Source: Treponema sp. (GTDB taxonomy: Bacteria > Spirochaetota > Spirochaetia > Treponematales > Breznakiellaceae). Taken from it: 64,000 bases of DNA. The stretch covers positions 1-64,000 of the forward strand of contig WRKT01000009.1 in NCBI GenBank assembly GCA_009777995.1, given 5' to 3'. Made by a program: the position numbers and the translations under genes. Shown one piece after another: positions 18,950 to 28,179 of the stretch. Position 1 is the first letter of the stretch, and each line of letters opens with the position of its first letter. The notes below the pieces were generated by a model. It ran no database searches. It was not told the DNA's origin and was given only the letters and a program-made list of their open reading frames with translations.

Positions 18950-19606
18950 ATGATAAATCGTGATCCACAATCTCTTGGTTCAAAGATGGTAACCTGGAAT
19001 GACGGCTATATCACGGGTATAAAGCTGATTGACGACCAGCATAAGGAGATGGTTCAGGCAACTAATGAATTGTACGATGCATGCACGAGGGGTCCTGACG
19101 AGGCCCTTGTCTGTTTTAAGAAAACAATTCAAATGATGGTGAATCATACCAAAGAAATCTTTGCACACGAAGAGGATTTATTTGACCTTACAGCATATCC
19201 GGATGCAGCTACGCATAAGTTGCAGCATAAAGAGTTTATAAAGGCGATACTGGAACATGGGCAAAAACTCAGCTCAGGTGCAAGGTTTGTCCCAAACGCC
19301 TTTGTACGTTATTTAGGAGAATGGGTTTCCAGCCATATTGCATTGGAAGACAAGAAATTCGGAATATACTATGCTGAAAAGATCGATGAAATGAAAATTA
19401 CTGCGCAGCAAATGCAAAAACTTTTGAGCGGAGTCAAAAAGTTCAAACTTCTTGCCTTTTCCATGTTGTTAACGCATTTAAAGGAAATGTATGCCAAAGA
19501 TTCGTCAGAAATTACCATAAATAATTGTGTACAAGTGATAAATGCCTTTCTTGGGAAAAACAGGAAAATCATGGCAGCTGACTACGTTATAATTAAGAGT
19601 CTTTAA
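18950..19606 (+). CDS. Bacteriohemerythrin with C-terminal extension
   Basis: The first 140 residues carry the di-iron ligands of hemerythrin: IDDQHKEM (first His), NHTKEIFAHEE (His and His-Glu), HKLQHKEF (His-x3-His) and SHIALEDKKFG (His-x4-Asp). Such proteins bind O2 reversibly in the cytosol and in bacteria serve O2 sensing or delivery. A helical extension of about 65 residues (150-218) with no known motif follows and may contact a signalling partner. Shine-Dalgarno AAAGGAG precedes the ATG. It is the first gene of a unit with a FIST-like protein and two hybrid kinases, so it probably supplies an oxygen or redox cue. Confidence 0.93.
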   Translation: MINRDPQSLGSKMVTWNDGYITGIKLIDDQHKEMVQATNELYDACTRGPDEALVCFKKTIQMMVNHTKEIFAHEEDLFDLTAYPDAATHKLQHKEFIKAILEHGQKLSSGARFVPNAFVRYLGEWVSSHIALEDKKFGIYYAEKIDEMKITAQQMQKLLSGVKKFKLLAFSMLLTHLKEMYAKDSSEITINNCVQVINAFLGKNRKIMAADYVIIKSL

Positions 19607-19617
19607 GGGGGACCTGC

Positions 19618-20580
19618 ATGTTAATGAAATTTGACGCAACATCAAAATTGATTGAGGAAGGTAAACTGCTGCATATTGCAGGAACAGAAGCCCTTTTGAA
19701 GAAATTACCGAAAGGAAAATGGATAGGCGGGTCAACCGAGTACTTCATGGCAAATGAGGGAGGAAAGGTTTCAGGTGATTTATTGTTCGTTACGGAATTC
19801 CCGTTCAAAAATTACTTTATTAAGACGTATAATGCACAGAATATAAGCAAGGTAACCGATGACTCCTTCGAGAACGGTTTTACGATTTTAATCGTACCCT
19901 TTGACAGCGATGTACATAAGGAATATGCACAGAATGCTGCAGGTTATAATATGATGTTTTTGCGAAATATTGTCGGCTGGATTTCAGGTTTAAATCTGGG
20001 TGCTCAAGGCCAGACCCCGATAGCCGTAAACGGATCTGAGGCGGAGTCATTTACGGATAAAGCTGTTGCCCTTCATATTCTTACCCCCGATGATGAAACC
20101 GTATCTGTCAATATAATAAATATTTTTGAACAGGATGCGAGCTCGCCTTTAATCGAGTTTACTGAAGAAGGGTTCTCTATTAAGAAGTGCAAGGTTGACG
20201 GCAAGGAAGTCGTATTTGCTGACTATATTGCAGAAAAAGCCATAGACACGAAGCTCCCCCTTGTCGGAGACTATTCGGGGAATGATGTCAATATTTCTAT
20301 CAAATCTATTGAGAATGGGGTCGTAAATTTATATGCTCCTGTATTCAAGGGAATCGAGTATAGAATTGCAAAGGCTGTATCGGATTATGAGAGTTTATTT
20401 AACAGTCATATTTCTGAGCATAAGGATTCAACGGCTGTTTTTGCCTGTAACTGTATTTTGAACTTCCTTTACGGCGAACTTGAGAATAAAAAACTGGAGG
20501 CATTTTCAGGCCCAATCACTTTTGGAGAGATTGCGTATCAGCTTGTGAATCAGACTCTTGTTTATGTTACCATTGTCTAG
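19618..20580 (+). CDS. FIST-like or DUF6976-type sensor protein
   Basis: The 320-residue soluble protein begins 11 bases after the hemerythrin stop, with a GGGGG run before the ATG. The N-terminal half (GGSTEYFMANEGGKVSGDLLFVTEF) and the closing segment (ACNCILNFLYGELENKKLEAF, then a Gly-Glu-Ile strand and a final Val-Tyr-Val-Thr-Ile-Val strand) resemble the FIST-C ending, in which a Cys precedes a Gly-Glu-x strand. FIST domains bind small ligands, often amino-acid-like, and pair with two-component or chemotaxis proteins. This fits its place before two hybrid kinases. Similarity is distant and the ligand is unknown. Confidence 0.5.
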   Translation: MLMKFDATSKLIEEGKLLHIAGTEALLKKLPKGKWIGGSTEYFMANEGGKVSGDLLFVTEFPFKNYFIKTYNAQNISKVTDDSFENGFTILIVPFDSDVHKEYAQNAAGYNMMFLRNIVGWISGLNLGAQGQTPIAVNGSEAESFTDKAVALHILTPDDETVSVNIINIFEQDASSPLIEFTEEGFSIKKCKVDGKEVVFADYIAEKAIDTKLPLVGDYSGNDVNISIKSIENGVVNLYAPVFKGIEYRIAKAVSDYESLFNSHISEHKDSTAVFACNCILNFLYGELENKKLEAFSGPITFGEIAYQLVNQTLVYVTIV

Positions 20581-20606
20581 TATTTGAGCTCAATAAAGGC
20601 TGATTC

Positions 20607-22178
20607 ATGAAAAAATCAATTTTCATTGTCGATGACAGTATTGCAAATCTTTCAATGGCTGAAGAGGTTCTTGAAACGCAATACGATGTTATGACAATGA
20701 CATCCGCAGCAAATATGTTCTCTATTCTTGAAAAGGTAAGGCCCGATTTGATCCTGCTCGATATCGCAATGCCTGAAGTGACCGGGTATGATGCGATTAA
20801 GCAATTAAAATCCAACGAAAAATATGCTGAAATTCCTGTTATCTTTCTGACCGCCCTTACAGATTCCTATAGTGAGGCTTATGGTATAGAGCTTGGGGCT
20901 GTCGATTTTATTACAAAGCCATTTTCAGAGCTTGTATTACAGCATCGTATTAAGCTTCAATTGGATATCGATCAGCTTATAAAGGAGAGGACTGAAAGGC
21001 TAGAGCAGGCAAACGCTGCGAATAGGGCGAAGAGTGAGTTTCTGTCGAATATGAGCCATGAGATGCGCACTCCTTTAAATGCGATTATTGGCATGACGAC
21101 AATCGGCAAAATGGCATCGGAGATAGAAGGCAAAAATCGTGCCCTAAACAAGATAGGAGATGCATCATCACATCTATTAAATGTAATTAACGATGTACTT
21201 GACCTTGCTAAAATAGAAGCAAATAAGCTGGAACTCTCTCCAAGTGAATATTGCTTTGAAAGAATGTTACAGAAGGTAATGACCTTCGTTACTTTCCGCA
21301 TCGAGGAGAAACAGCAGGTTCTTACTGTTAATATTGATAAAAAAATTCCATATTTTATTATTGGGGACGAGCAGCGATTAACGCAGGTGCTTGTAAATCT
21401 TATGGCAAATGCTGCCAAGTTTACTCCCATTGCAGGAAAAATTTCAATTGATGCATCTTTAGTCGAAGAGAAAGAAGGTAACTTTGAATTGCGTATCGAA
21501 GTTGCTGACAATGGGATAGGCATATCGAAGGAGCAGCAAGAAAAATTATTCAAGCCATTCGGACAGGCTGAAAAGGAAACCTCAGGCAAGTACGGCGGAA
21601 CAGGGCTCGGGCTTATTATTTCAAAGCGCATTATCGAGCTTATGGGCGGAAGGATATGGATCGAGTCGGAGCAGGGAAAGGGTTCAAAGTTTATTTTTAC
21701 GATAATTGTGCAGAGTGGTAAGGATGATCATGGTTTAGATGATGATTCGGGTTCAGAGCGCGAAAGGCATTTAAAGGATATTACAAATGAGTTTGCAGGG
21801 AAGAAGATGCTGCTTGCCGAAGACATAGAGATAAACCGTGAAATTCTTATAACTCTTCTTGAGAGTTCGGGACTCTTAATTGAATGTGCAGAAAACGGTG
21901 TTGAGGCCCTGGACATGATAAGGACTTCTCCGGGTAAGTATGATATTGTTTTTATGGATGTCCACATGCCAAAAATGGACGGTCATGAAGCCACACGCCA
22001 AATCCGTGCCTTTGAAGCAGGGCTGAAAACATCAAAAGCCGTGCCGATTGTAGCAATGACCGCGAATGTCTTTAAAGAAGACATTGAGGCCTGCCTGAGT
22101 GCAGGCATGGATGCCCATCTCGGGAAGCCGCTTGATATAGACAAGGTATTGGAGATGTTGCGGAAGTATTTAAGCTAA
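20607..22178 (+). CDS. Soluble hybrid histidine kinase (REC-HisKA-HATPase-REC)
   Basis: The 523-residue protein has no membrane segment. It begins with a receiver domain (Asp pair in IVDDSIAN, phospho-acceptor in LLDIAMPE near residue 52, Lys in TKPFSE), followed by HisKA (SHEMRTPLNAII near 149), an HATPase with N and G boxes (NLMANAAKF, DNGIGIS, GGTGLGL) and a second receiver (MDVHMPKMDG near 450). An N-terminal receiver makes it a relay kinase controlled by another protein, probably the membrane kinase encoded next. The ATG is 26 bases after the FIST-like stop. No dedicated output domain is present. Confidence 0.95.
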   Translation: MKKSIFIVDDSIANLSMAEEVLETQYDVMTMTSAANMFSILEKVRPDLILLDIAMPEVTGYDAIKQLKSNEKYAEIPVIFLTALTDSYSEAYGIELGAVDFITKPFSELVLQHRIKLQLDIDQLIKERTERLEQANAANRAKSEFLSNMSHEMRTPLNAIIGMTTIGKMASEIEGKNRALNKIGDASSHLLNVINDVLDLAKIEANKLELSPSEYCFERMLQKVMTFVTFRIEEKQQVLTVNIDKKIPYFIIGDEQRLTQVLVNLMANAAKFTPIAGKISIDASLVEEKEGNFELRIEVADNGIGISKEQQEKLFKPFGQAEKETSGKYGGTGLGLIISKRIIELMGGRIWIESEQGKGSKFIFTIIVQSGKDDHGLDDDSGSERERHLKDITNEFAGKKMLLAEDIEINREILITLLESSGLLIECAENGVEALDMIRTSPGKYDIVFMDVHMPKMDGHEATRQIRAFEAGLKTSKAVPIVAMTANVFKEDIEACLSAGMDAHLGKPLDIDKVLEMLRKYLS

Positions 22179-22203
22179 AAGATTTAAGGGGAGATTTTGT
22201 TGA

Positions 22204-24945
22204 ATGCCTATTAGAATCAGAGTCATCCTCGTAATTTTCTTAACTACGCTTGTTATAATTACTTTCAGTATTCTTGTTGGTGTTTTCACTGTAAGAAGCG
22301 GCATTGAAAGATCCCAGGAAACTGATTTAATACTAATTTCAGAAATTGCAGATCATTTTATAAGCAGTGAAGTTAAAGCTCTTAAATTAAAGGTTTCTGT
22401 TGCATCTCAAGTATTATCCTCTTATGGAGAGCATGATTGGGATAATGCCTTAATTGACCTTCGAAATCAGTATCCCGACTTTACAGGGATGTCGGTTTGG
22501 GATAATGAACAGAGGCTGATTGCTTCGGCGGGAATGATGACGGCGGTGCCTCGATCGTTGGGAGATAGGCATCTGCAAGAGGTGCTTAAGGGAAATGTCA
22601 TAATTACATCCACTGCTGAAGCCCCGACCGGTCTTGCTTTTCACCTTGCTGCCCTCCTTGACCCCGAACACGATGCCATACTGACACTTACGCTTCCTAT
22701 CACTTACTTCTCGGATATATTAATCAATTTTAGGATTTGGAGAACAGGCCATATATTCATGGATAATTCTAATGGGCATCTTATTGCAGATCCTGTTCGT
22801 GAATGGGTAGAAAATAGAATTGATTTTGTGAATATGGCAGAAATGGATTTGGCAAACAGGACAATTGTTAATAATTTAAGGCAGGCATTTGATAGTGAAG
22901 CGAGGACGATTACATACTCCATTGGAGGTGTTCCGCGCCTAACCGTTTACAGGCCTATAAGCGGCTCTGATGAGGGCTGGCTCTTGGGTGCTGTAGCACC
23001 GCTTCCTGAAAGCCCGTTCCTTTATATAGATCGCGGCCTTATCGTGGTTGGCCTTGTTAGTCTCTTTCTTAGCTTAATCGCAGCGATTGCTGCATCGGGT
23101 TTTATTAAGAAGCCTTTTGAAAAGATTGCAGCATTGAAGGAAGAAGCGGAGGCAAACTCAAGGTTTAAGAGTGATTTCCTTGCAAATATGAGCCATGAGA
23201 TTAGAACGCCGATGAATACGATAATCGGGGTTGCAGAAATTATAATGCGCGATGATACCATATCGAAAAATACGAGAGACGGGTTAAACAGGATTTACAG
23301 TTCAGGTGATCTATTGCTAAATATTATTAATGATATTCTTGACATGTCCAAAATAGAAGCAGGTAAGCTTGATTTGACTCCCTATATTTATGAATCTGCA
23401 AGTTTGATAAACGATACTGCGACACTTAATATGGTAAGGCTTGGAAGTAAGGAAATAGAGTTCAAAATTGAAGTTGATGAAAATATCCCCCAAGTCCTAT
23501 TTGGAGATGAGATTCGCATTAAGCAAATTCTAAATAACTTACTATCGAATGCTTTTAAGTATACTGATAAGGGAGAAGTTAAGCTTTCCTTTGCAATCGA
23601 AAGAGAAATAAGGGAAAAGAAGAACGAGATGATTCTGGTCCTTTGCGTAAGCGATACGGGGCAGGGGATGACACCTGATCAGGTGAGTAGTCTTTTTAAC
23701 CAGTATTCACGTTTTAATCTTGAAGCAAACCGTTCTGTCGAAGGAACAGGGCTTGGCATGAGTATTACGCATAATTTAATTAGTTTAATGGATGGTAAGA
23801 TCATTGTTGAAAGTGAGAGCGGTAAGGGCTCGGTATTTACTGTACGCCTGCCTCAAGGTTTTATAAGTGATGAAATCCTTGGAAAAGAGTTAGCAGAAAA
23901 CCTTGAGGCCTTCCGTCTTGGCGGAATTACTCAAATAAGGAAGGCGCAAATTGTATATGAGCCAATGCCTTATGGAAGTGTTTTAATTGTTGATGATGTA
24001 GAATCAAATTTATTTGTTGCCAAAGGCTTGCTTATGCCTTGGGAGCTTTCAATCGACACTGTAAGAAGCGGTTTTGAAGCGATTGATAAAATAAAGACCG
24101 GCAAAGTATATGACATTATTTTTATGGATCATATGATGCCGAAAATGGATGGAGTAGAAGCAGTTAAGAAAATCCGCAACATGGGATATACACATCCGAT
24201 TGTTACTCTGACTGCAAATGCAGTAAAAGAGCAGCAGGAAATGTTTTTAGCAAACGGATTTGATGATTTTATTTCAAAGCCAATTGACATACGCCGCCTT
24301 AATACGGTTTTAAAGAAGTATGTTCGAGACAAGCAGCCTGCTGAAGTCCTTGAAGATGTCCGCCTGCGCTATGACAATAGGGAAATAGGATATACAGCCG
24401 ATGATGAGCAGACAGTTAAACCACAGCTTGCAGAGTTTTTTGTTCGAGACGCATTGCTTGCAATATCGGTGCTTGAGGAATTGCATGAAAAAGAAAGTTA
24501 TAGTGATGAAGATATGTATATGTATACAACAAGTGTACATGCATTAAAGAGCGCGCTTGGAAATGTCGGAGAAAATAAGCTTTCCGCATTTGCCGGCAAA
24601 CTCGAAGAAGCGGGGATTAATAGGGAAATTGCTGTTATATCTGCTGAAACCGGTGGTTTTATTACCGAATTGAAAGAGGTAGTTGAAAAACTAAGGCCAA
24701 TAAATGATGAAGGCAACGAAGCTGCAGAGGGGGATATCAAGCATCTGCATGAAAAGTTAAATGAGATTAAGAATAGTTGCCGTACAATCGACAGGAAAGC
24801 TGTAAAGGAAGCAATAATTGAATTAAGGCAAGGCAAATGGCCTGATGAAGTAAATGAGCTTTTGACTATAATGCACGAGCACTTGCTAAGCGGTAACTTT
24901 AACAATGTTTCATCTGTTGCTGATAAGATTATGAGGAATAATTAG
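22204..24945 (+). CDS. Membrane hybrid kinase (Cache-HisKA-HATPase-REC-HPt)
   Basis: This 913-residue protein has an N-terminal membrane segment (7-30), an extracytoplasmic region of about 245 residues with a dCache-like pattern, and a second membrane segment near 280-300 (GLVSLFLSLIAAIAASGF). HisKA (SHEIRTPMN near 338), HATPase (NNLLSNAFKY, DTGQGM, GTGLGMS) and a receiver (MDHMMPKMDG near 645) follow. The last 130 residues hold SVHALKSALGNVG, an HPt phosphotransfer motif. One polypeptide can therefore perform the whole phosphorelay. The ATG at 22204 follows the previous stop by 25 bases. The Cache ligand is unknown. Confidence 0.94.
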   Translation: MPIRIRVILVIFLTTLVIITFSILVGVFTVRSGIERSQETDLILISEIADHFISSEVKALKLKVSVASQVLSSYGEHDWDNALIDLRNQYPDFTGMSVWDNEQRLIASAGMMTAVPRSLGDRHLQEVLKGNVIITSTAEAPTGLAFHLAALLDPEHDAILTLTLPITYFSDILINFRIWRTGHIFMDNSNGHLIADPVREWVENRIDFVNMAEMDLANRTIVNNLRQAFDSEARTITYSIGGVPRLTVYRPISGSDEGWLLGAVAPLPESPFLYIDRGLIVVGLVSLFLSLIAAIAASGFIKKPFEKIAALKEEAEANSRFKSDFLANMSHEIRTPMNTIIGVAEIIMRDDTISKNTRDGLNRIYSSGDLLLNIINDILDMSKIEAGKLDLTPYIYESASLINDTATLNMVRLGSKEIEFKIEVDENIPQVLFGDEIRIKQILNNLLSNAFKYTDKGEVKLSFAIEREIREKKNEMILVLCVSDTGQGMTPDQVSSLFNQYSRFNLEANRSVEGTGLGMSITHNLISLMDGKIIVESESGKGSVFTVRLPQGFISDEILGKELAENLEAFRLGGITQIRKAQIVYEPMPYGSVLIVDDVESNLFVAKGLLMPWELSIDTVRSGFEAIDKIKTGKVYDIIFMDHMMPKMDGVEAVKKIRNMGYTHPIVTLTANAVKEQQEMFLANGFDDFISKPIDIRRLNTVLKKYVRDKQPAEVLEDVRLRYDNREIGYTADDEQTVKPQLAEFFVRDALLAISVLEELHEKESYSDEDMYMYTTSVHALKSALGNVGENKLSAFAGKLEEAGINREIAVISAETGGFITELKEVVEKLRPINDEGNEAAEGDIKHLHEKLNEIKNSCRTIDRKAVKEAIIELRQGKWPDEVNELLTIMHEHLLSGNFNNVSSVADKIMRNN

Positions 24946-24969
24946 CAGATTTACTAAGGAGCTTTATAT

Positions 24970-25584
24970 ATGAAGAAAAGACTTTATTTGACCATTCTTA
25001 CTGTTATTTTGGTATTAGGCACAGCCATAGGCTTTATAATATCATGTGCAAGTTCCGGTTCATCTATCAGCCCCTTGCGCATTGCCGGCGAACAGGAGCC
25101 GGCCGGGCAGCGTTTTGTTGTTTCATTTTCGTATGAAAAGGTGAGGACTATAGCTTCCAGCCAGTATGCAATTTGGATCGAGGACACTAATGGAAATTAT
25201 GTCGATACCCTTTATGTGACAGGTTACACCGCAAGAAGGGGTCACCGTAATAGGCCAAATTCACTGCCGCAATGGGTTCGCATTGCCCAACCTGCGTCCA
25301 TGCCGCAGGTAGAAATTGACACAATATCGGGGGCAACTCCAAGCCCCGGGGATTATAAAGTTAGCTGGGATTTGACAGACAGAAACGGCAACCGGGTAAC
25401 AGGTACTCAATATCGATTTTTTATGGAAGCAACCATGAATAACGGGGATAATGCGGTGTATTCAGGAATAATTTCACTTGGCGAGGATACCTGGAATGAA
25501 AGGCCCATCCCAGTATATAGCATCCCGGACAGTAGTTACAGATCCATGATTACGAATGTACAAGTGGCGTATTATCCCCGGTAA
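24970..25584 (+). CDS. DUF2271-type lipoprotein
   Basis: The 204-residue protein has a signal peptide ending in a lipobox (Phe-Ile-Ile-Ser-Cys, Cys near residue 26), so it is probably a lipid-anchored periplasmic protein. The mature part contains IWIEDTNGNYVDTLYVTGYT, DYKVSWDLTDRNGNRVTGTQ and YRFFMEATMNN, which match DUF2271, a beta-sandwich found near ApbE flavin transferases and periplasmic redox flavoproteins. It lies 24 bases after the membrane kinase. It may present the cue sensed by the kinase Cache domain, or take part in extracytoplasmic electron transfer. No ApbE target sequence is evident nearby. Confidence 0.78.
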   Translation: MKKRLYLTILTVILVLGTAIGFIISCASSGSSISPLRIAGEQEPAGQRFVVSFSYEKVRTIASSQYAIWIEDTNGNYVDTLYVTGYTARRGHRNRPNSLPQWVRIAQPASMPQVEIDTISGATPSPGDYKVSWDLTDRNGNRVTGTQYRFFMEATMNNGDNAVYSGIISLGEDTWNERPIPVYSIPDSSYRSMITNVQVAYYPR

Positions 25585-25625
25585 TTAACTTTAATCTTTA
25601 CGCTGCCATGGTTTATTATCTCTTT

Positions 25626-26702
25626 TTATAGATAGCCCTGTTTATACAATAGCTCTGCATTAAGAATGCCACCGCCGGCAGCTCCGCGGATGGTGTTATG
25701 GGAAAGGCCTGCAAAGCGAAGGTCAAAGACATTGCAGGGCCGGATGCGGCCTACGCAAACAGCCATGGCCTTGTCTGTATTCCGGTCTTTCTTGGGCTGG
25801 GGACGGTCATTTTCTTCCATAATGACAATGGGCTGCTGCGGAGCCGAGGGGAGCTTTAATTTTTGAGGAAGACCTTTAAACTCTGTCCAGATTTTCTTGA
25901 CTTCTTTAATCGAAGGCTTTTTTTTACCAAACTCCACACTCACACAGGCTGTGTGTCCGTCACTTACAGGGACCCTATTGCAGTGGGCTGATATTTTCGG
26001 GAAGGCAGCGTTTTTAATATGGCCCCCTTCAATGGTGCCAAGTATTTTCAAAGGCTCCTCTTCGGACTTTTCCTCTTCTCCGCCTATGTACGGGATTATA
26101 TTGTCAATAATGTCCAGACTTGCGACACCGGGATAACCTGCGCCTGAAACAGCCTGCAGGGTGGATACAATAAGCCGCCTTATTTCATAACCTGCCACCT
26201 GCAGGGCGTAAAGCGGGGTAGTGTAACTTTGAACTGAGCAATTGGGCTTGACCACGATAAAGCCCTTCTCCCAGCCCCGTGCCTTCTGCTGTGCAGGGAT
26301 GATCTGTATATGGTGATGGTTCACCTCGGCAATGATCACAGGCACATCAGGAGTCCAACGATGGGCCGATGCATTTGAAACTACCGGAATCCCCGTAGCC
26401 GCGTAGGAATCCTCAAGGGAGCAGGTTTCATCCTTGTCCATCTCTAGGGCAGAAAAAACAAAGGCGCAGTCTTTAGCCCCGGAAACATCCCGGGCATCGG
26501 CTACCATGAGTTCTCCGGTAGTATTAAGTATGTCAGGAAATCGAACCCTCCCGGCTATGGCATCCCTATAATTTTTTCCTGCGCTGCCCGCAGATGCCGC
26601 AACAAAGCTTAAACAGAACCATGGATGATCTTTTAAAAGTGCAATATACTGCTGCCCCACCATGCCGGTTGCGCCAAGTATGCCAACTGGAATCTTTTTC
26701 AT
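25626..26702 (-). CDS. asd: Aspartate-semialdehyde dehydrogenase
   Basis: The 358-residue enzyme has an N-terminal NADP-binding fingerprint (GILGATGMVGQQY), the active-site Cys in VVKPNCSVQSYT near residue 152, and substrate residues in SAHCNRVPV with a catalytic His further on. The size and the NCSVQ context fit the archaeal/fungal-like ASADH branch. It reduces aspartyl phosphate to the semialdehyde for lysine, diaminopimelate, threonine and methionine synthesis. It overlaps lysC by four bases (ATGA), an ideal pathway coupling. Confidence 0.95.
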   Translation of the reverse strand: MKKIPVGILGATGMVGQQYIALLKDHPWFCLSFVAASAGSAGKNYRDAIAGRVRFPDILNTTGELMVADARDVSGAKDCAFVFSALEMDKDETCSLEDSYAATGIPVVSNASAHRWTPDVPVIIAEVNHHHIQIIPAQQKARGWEKGFIVVKPNCSVQSYTTPLYALQVAGYEIRRLIVSTLQAVSGAGYPGVASLDIIDNIIPYIGGEEEKSEEEPLKILGTIEGGHIKNAAFPKISAHCNRVPVSDGHTACVSVEFGKKKPSIKEVKKIWTEFKGLPQKLKLPSAPQQPIVIMEENDRPQPKKDRNTDKAMAVCVGRIRPCNVFDLRFAGLSHNTIRGAAGGGILNAELLYKQGYL

Positions 26703-28036
26703 TTGGAATCCTCAAAAAAATCTCTGTGGAGCTTTTCCACTACTTCCTCGACTTTATCCACATCCATTATAAAGTTAAGGTTCACCTTGCTTCCCCCCTG
26801 GGATATCATTTGAATCTGCACACCAAGGTGTTCGCAGATTCTAAGTGAATGGGAAAGAATTTCCGATGAACGTCCTATGTCTCCTATAATGGCAACTATG
26901 GCTTTCCCCGGACTTATACTCACGCTGGCAATCCGGGAAAGCTCCTCTTTAATCACACTTAGGTCGTAGTTCATGTCAAGTAGTATCGATACCGATACTT
27001 CACTCGTAGCTACCATGTCAATCGACATACAATGCCTTGCAAAATAGGAAAAAAGCTCAGCTAAAAAACCATACTGACCATGCATGCGATAGGATACCAT
27101 ATCAACAAGTGTTGCATTTTTCCGGAAGGCTATTGCCTTTATTGGATTTGTTTTTCCATCTGCTGTCATTACTATACGGGTGCCGGATGCCTGCGGATTA
27201 TAGGAATTTTTAACCAGTATAGGTATTTTGGCTTTTCTGCAAGGTTGTATGGCCCTTGGATGCAGAACCTGATCGCTAAAGTAGGCAAGAGCTATGGCTT
27301 CCTCGTAAGTAATTATCTTTACCGGTAATGCGTTCTTTACAATTCTTGGATCTGCACTTAGAATTCCATCCACATCCTTCCAGACCTGTACTTCTCTGGC
27401 ACCGCAGGCAGCTGCAAGCATGGTGGCTGTAAGGTCAGAGCCTCCGCGGCCCAAGGTGGTGATATTTCCGTTTTCATCTTTGGCAATAAAACCTGTTACG
27501 ATTTGTAAGATGTTGTCTCCAAGACTTAAGAATTTATTGGGAATTAGTTCCCAGCTTTCATCTTTAAGTTCTGCATAAGTAAAATTTGAATCTGAAAGAA
27601 AACCCATGTCCCATGCATCCGCCGCCTGCGCCTTAATTCCAATGGAAGAAAAATAAGCTGCGGCAATGCGCACAGAAAGCCTCTCTCCAAAAGATACAAG
27701 ATAAGCCCTGGTTCTTGCTGTTAGTTCTTTTATTAAGGAGATGCCTGTAAGAAGACTTTTTAGTTCTTCAAGCAGCGGCTTAATTTCAGTCGACACCGCA
27801 TCGTTGAGCTTCATTTCTGCAATAATACCAAGATGAAGCTTTTCAATTCTTTCTATGTCAACCACGCCATTTTTGATTGCTTCTTCCCCTGCTTCAAGGA
27901 GAAGATCTGTTGTATCACCTATCGCAGAAAGCACCAGAACGGGTCTGTGATGGAGTTGAGTTCTTACAATTTCTGCTACACTGTGGAATCTCCCGGTATT
28001 TGCAAGGGAGCTTCCGCCAAACTTCATTACAATCAA
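26699..28036 (-). CDS. lysC: Aspartate kinase
   Basis: The 445-residue enzyme has VMKFGGSSLAN at the start, the catalytic FGERLSVRIAAAYF, a Gly-rich TLGRGGSDLTAT and VWKDVDGILSADPR, and a C-terminal regulatory part with two ACT domains (around residues 300-440). It phosphorylates aspartate, and its ACT domains suggest lysine or threonine feedback. The start is either TTG at 28036, which keeps the full first strand, or ATG at 28027, which would cut it; neither has a Shine-Dalgarno. The leader is too short for a lysine riboswitch. Confidence 0.95.
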   Translation of the reverse strand: MIVMKFGGSSLANTGRFHSVAEIVRTQLHHRPVLVLSAIGDTTDLLLEAGEEAIKNGVVDIERIEKLHLGIIAEMKLNDAVSTEIKPLLEELKSLLTGISLIKELTARTRAYLVSFGERLSVRIAAAYFSSIGIKAQAADAWDMGFLSDSNFTYAELKDESWELIPNKFLSLGDNILQIVTGFIAKDENGNITTLGRGGSDLTATMLAAACGAREVQVWKDVDGILSADPRIVKNALPVKIITYEEAIALAYFSDQVLHPRAIQPCRKAKIPILVKNSYNPQASGTRIVMTADGKTNPIKAIAFRKNATLVDMVSYRMHGQYGFLAELFSYFARHCMSIDMVATSEVSVSILLDMNYDLSVIKEELSRIASVSISPGKAIVAIIGDIGRSSEILSHSLRICEHLGVQIQMISQGGSKVNLNFIMDVDKVEEVVEKLHRDFFEDSK

Positions 28037-28142
28037 AAACAGTATTCAGGATATAAGCGTAATTTTTATACCCTTCCCCCTCCACATTTATACAATTTTA
28101 TTTTTGGTCGAACCAATTGACGTATGGCTTGTAACCCGGGTA

Positions 28143-28165
28143 TATTATTATCGATAATCATAATA
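28143..28165. terminator. AT-rich imperfect palindrome after htpG
   Basis: TATTATTATCGATAATCATAATA at 28143-28165 is nearly self-complementary around a TATCGATA core. It lies just beyond the htpG stop on the minus strand and upstream of lysC. It could be a weak terminator or a regulator site. A nearby TTGGTCGAACCAA inverted repeat (near 28107) is also unexplained. Nothing else is seen in 28037-28179. Confidence 0.3.
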
Positions 28166-28179
28166 ATTTCCACTTCCCA

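Noticed and set aside
28037-28179. Lysine riboswitch before lysC
   Set aside because: The leader is far too short for the aptamer, and its conserved core is not seen.
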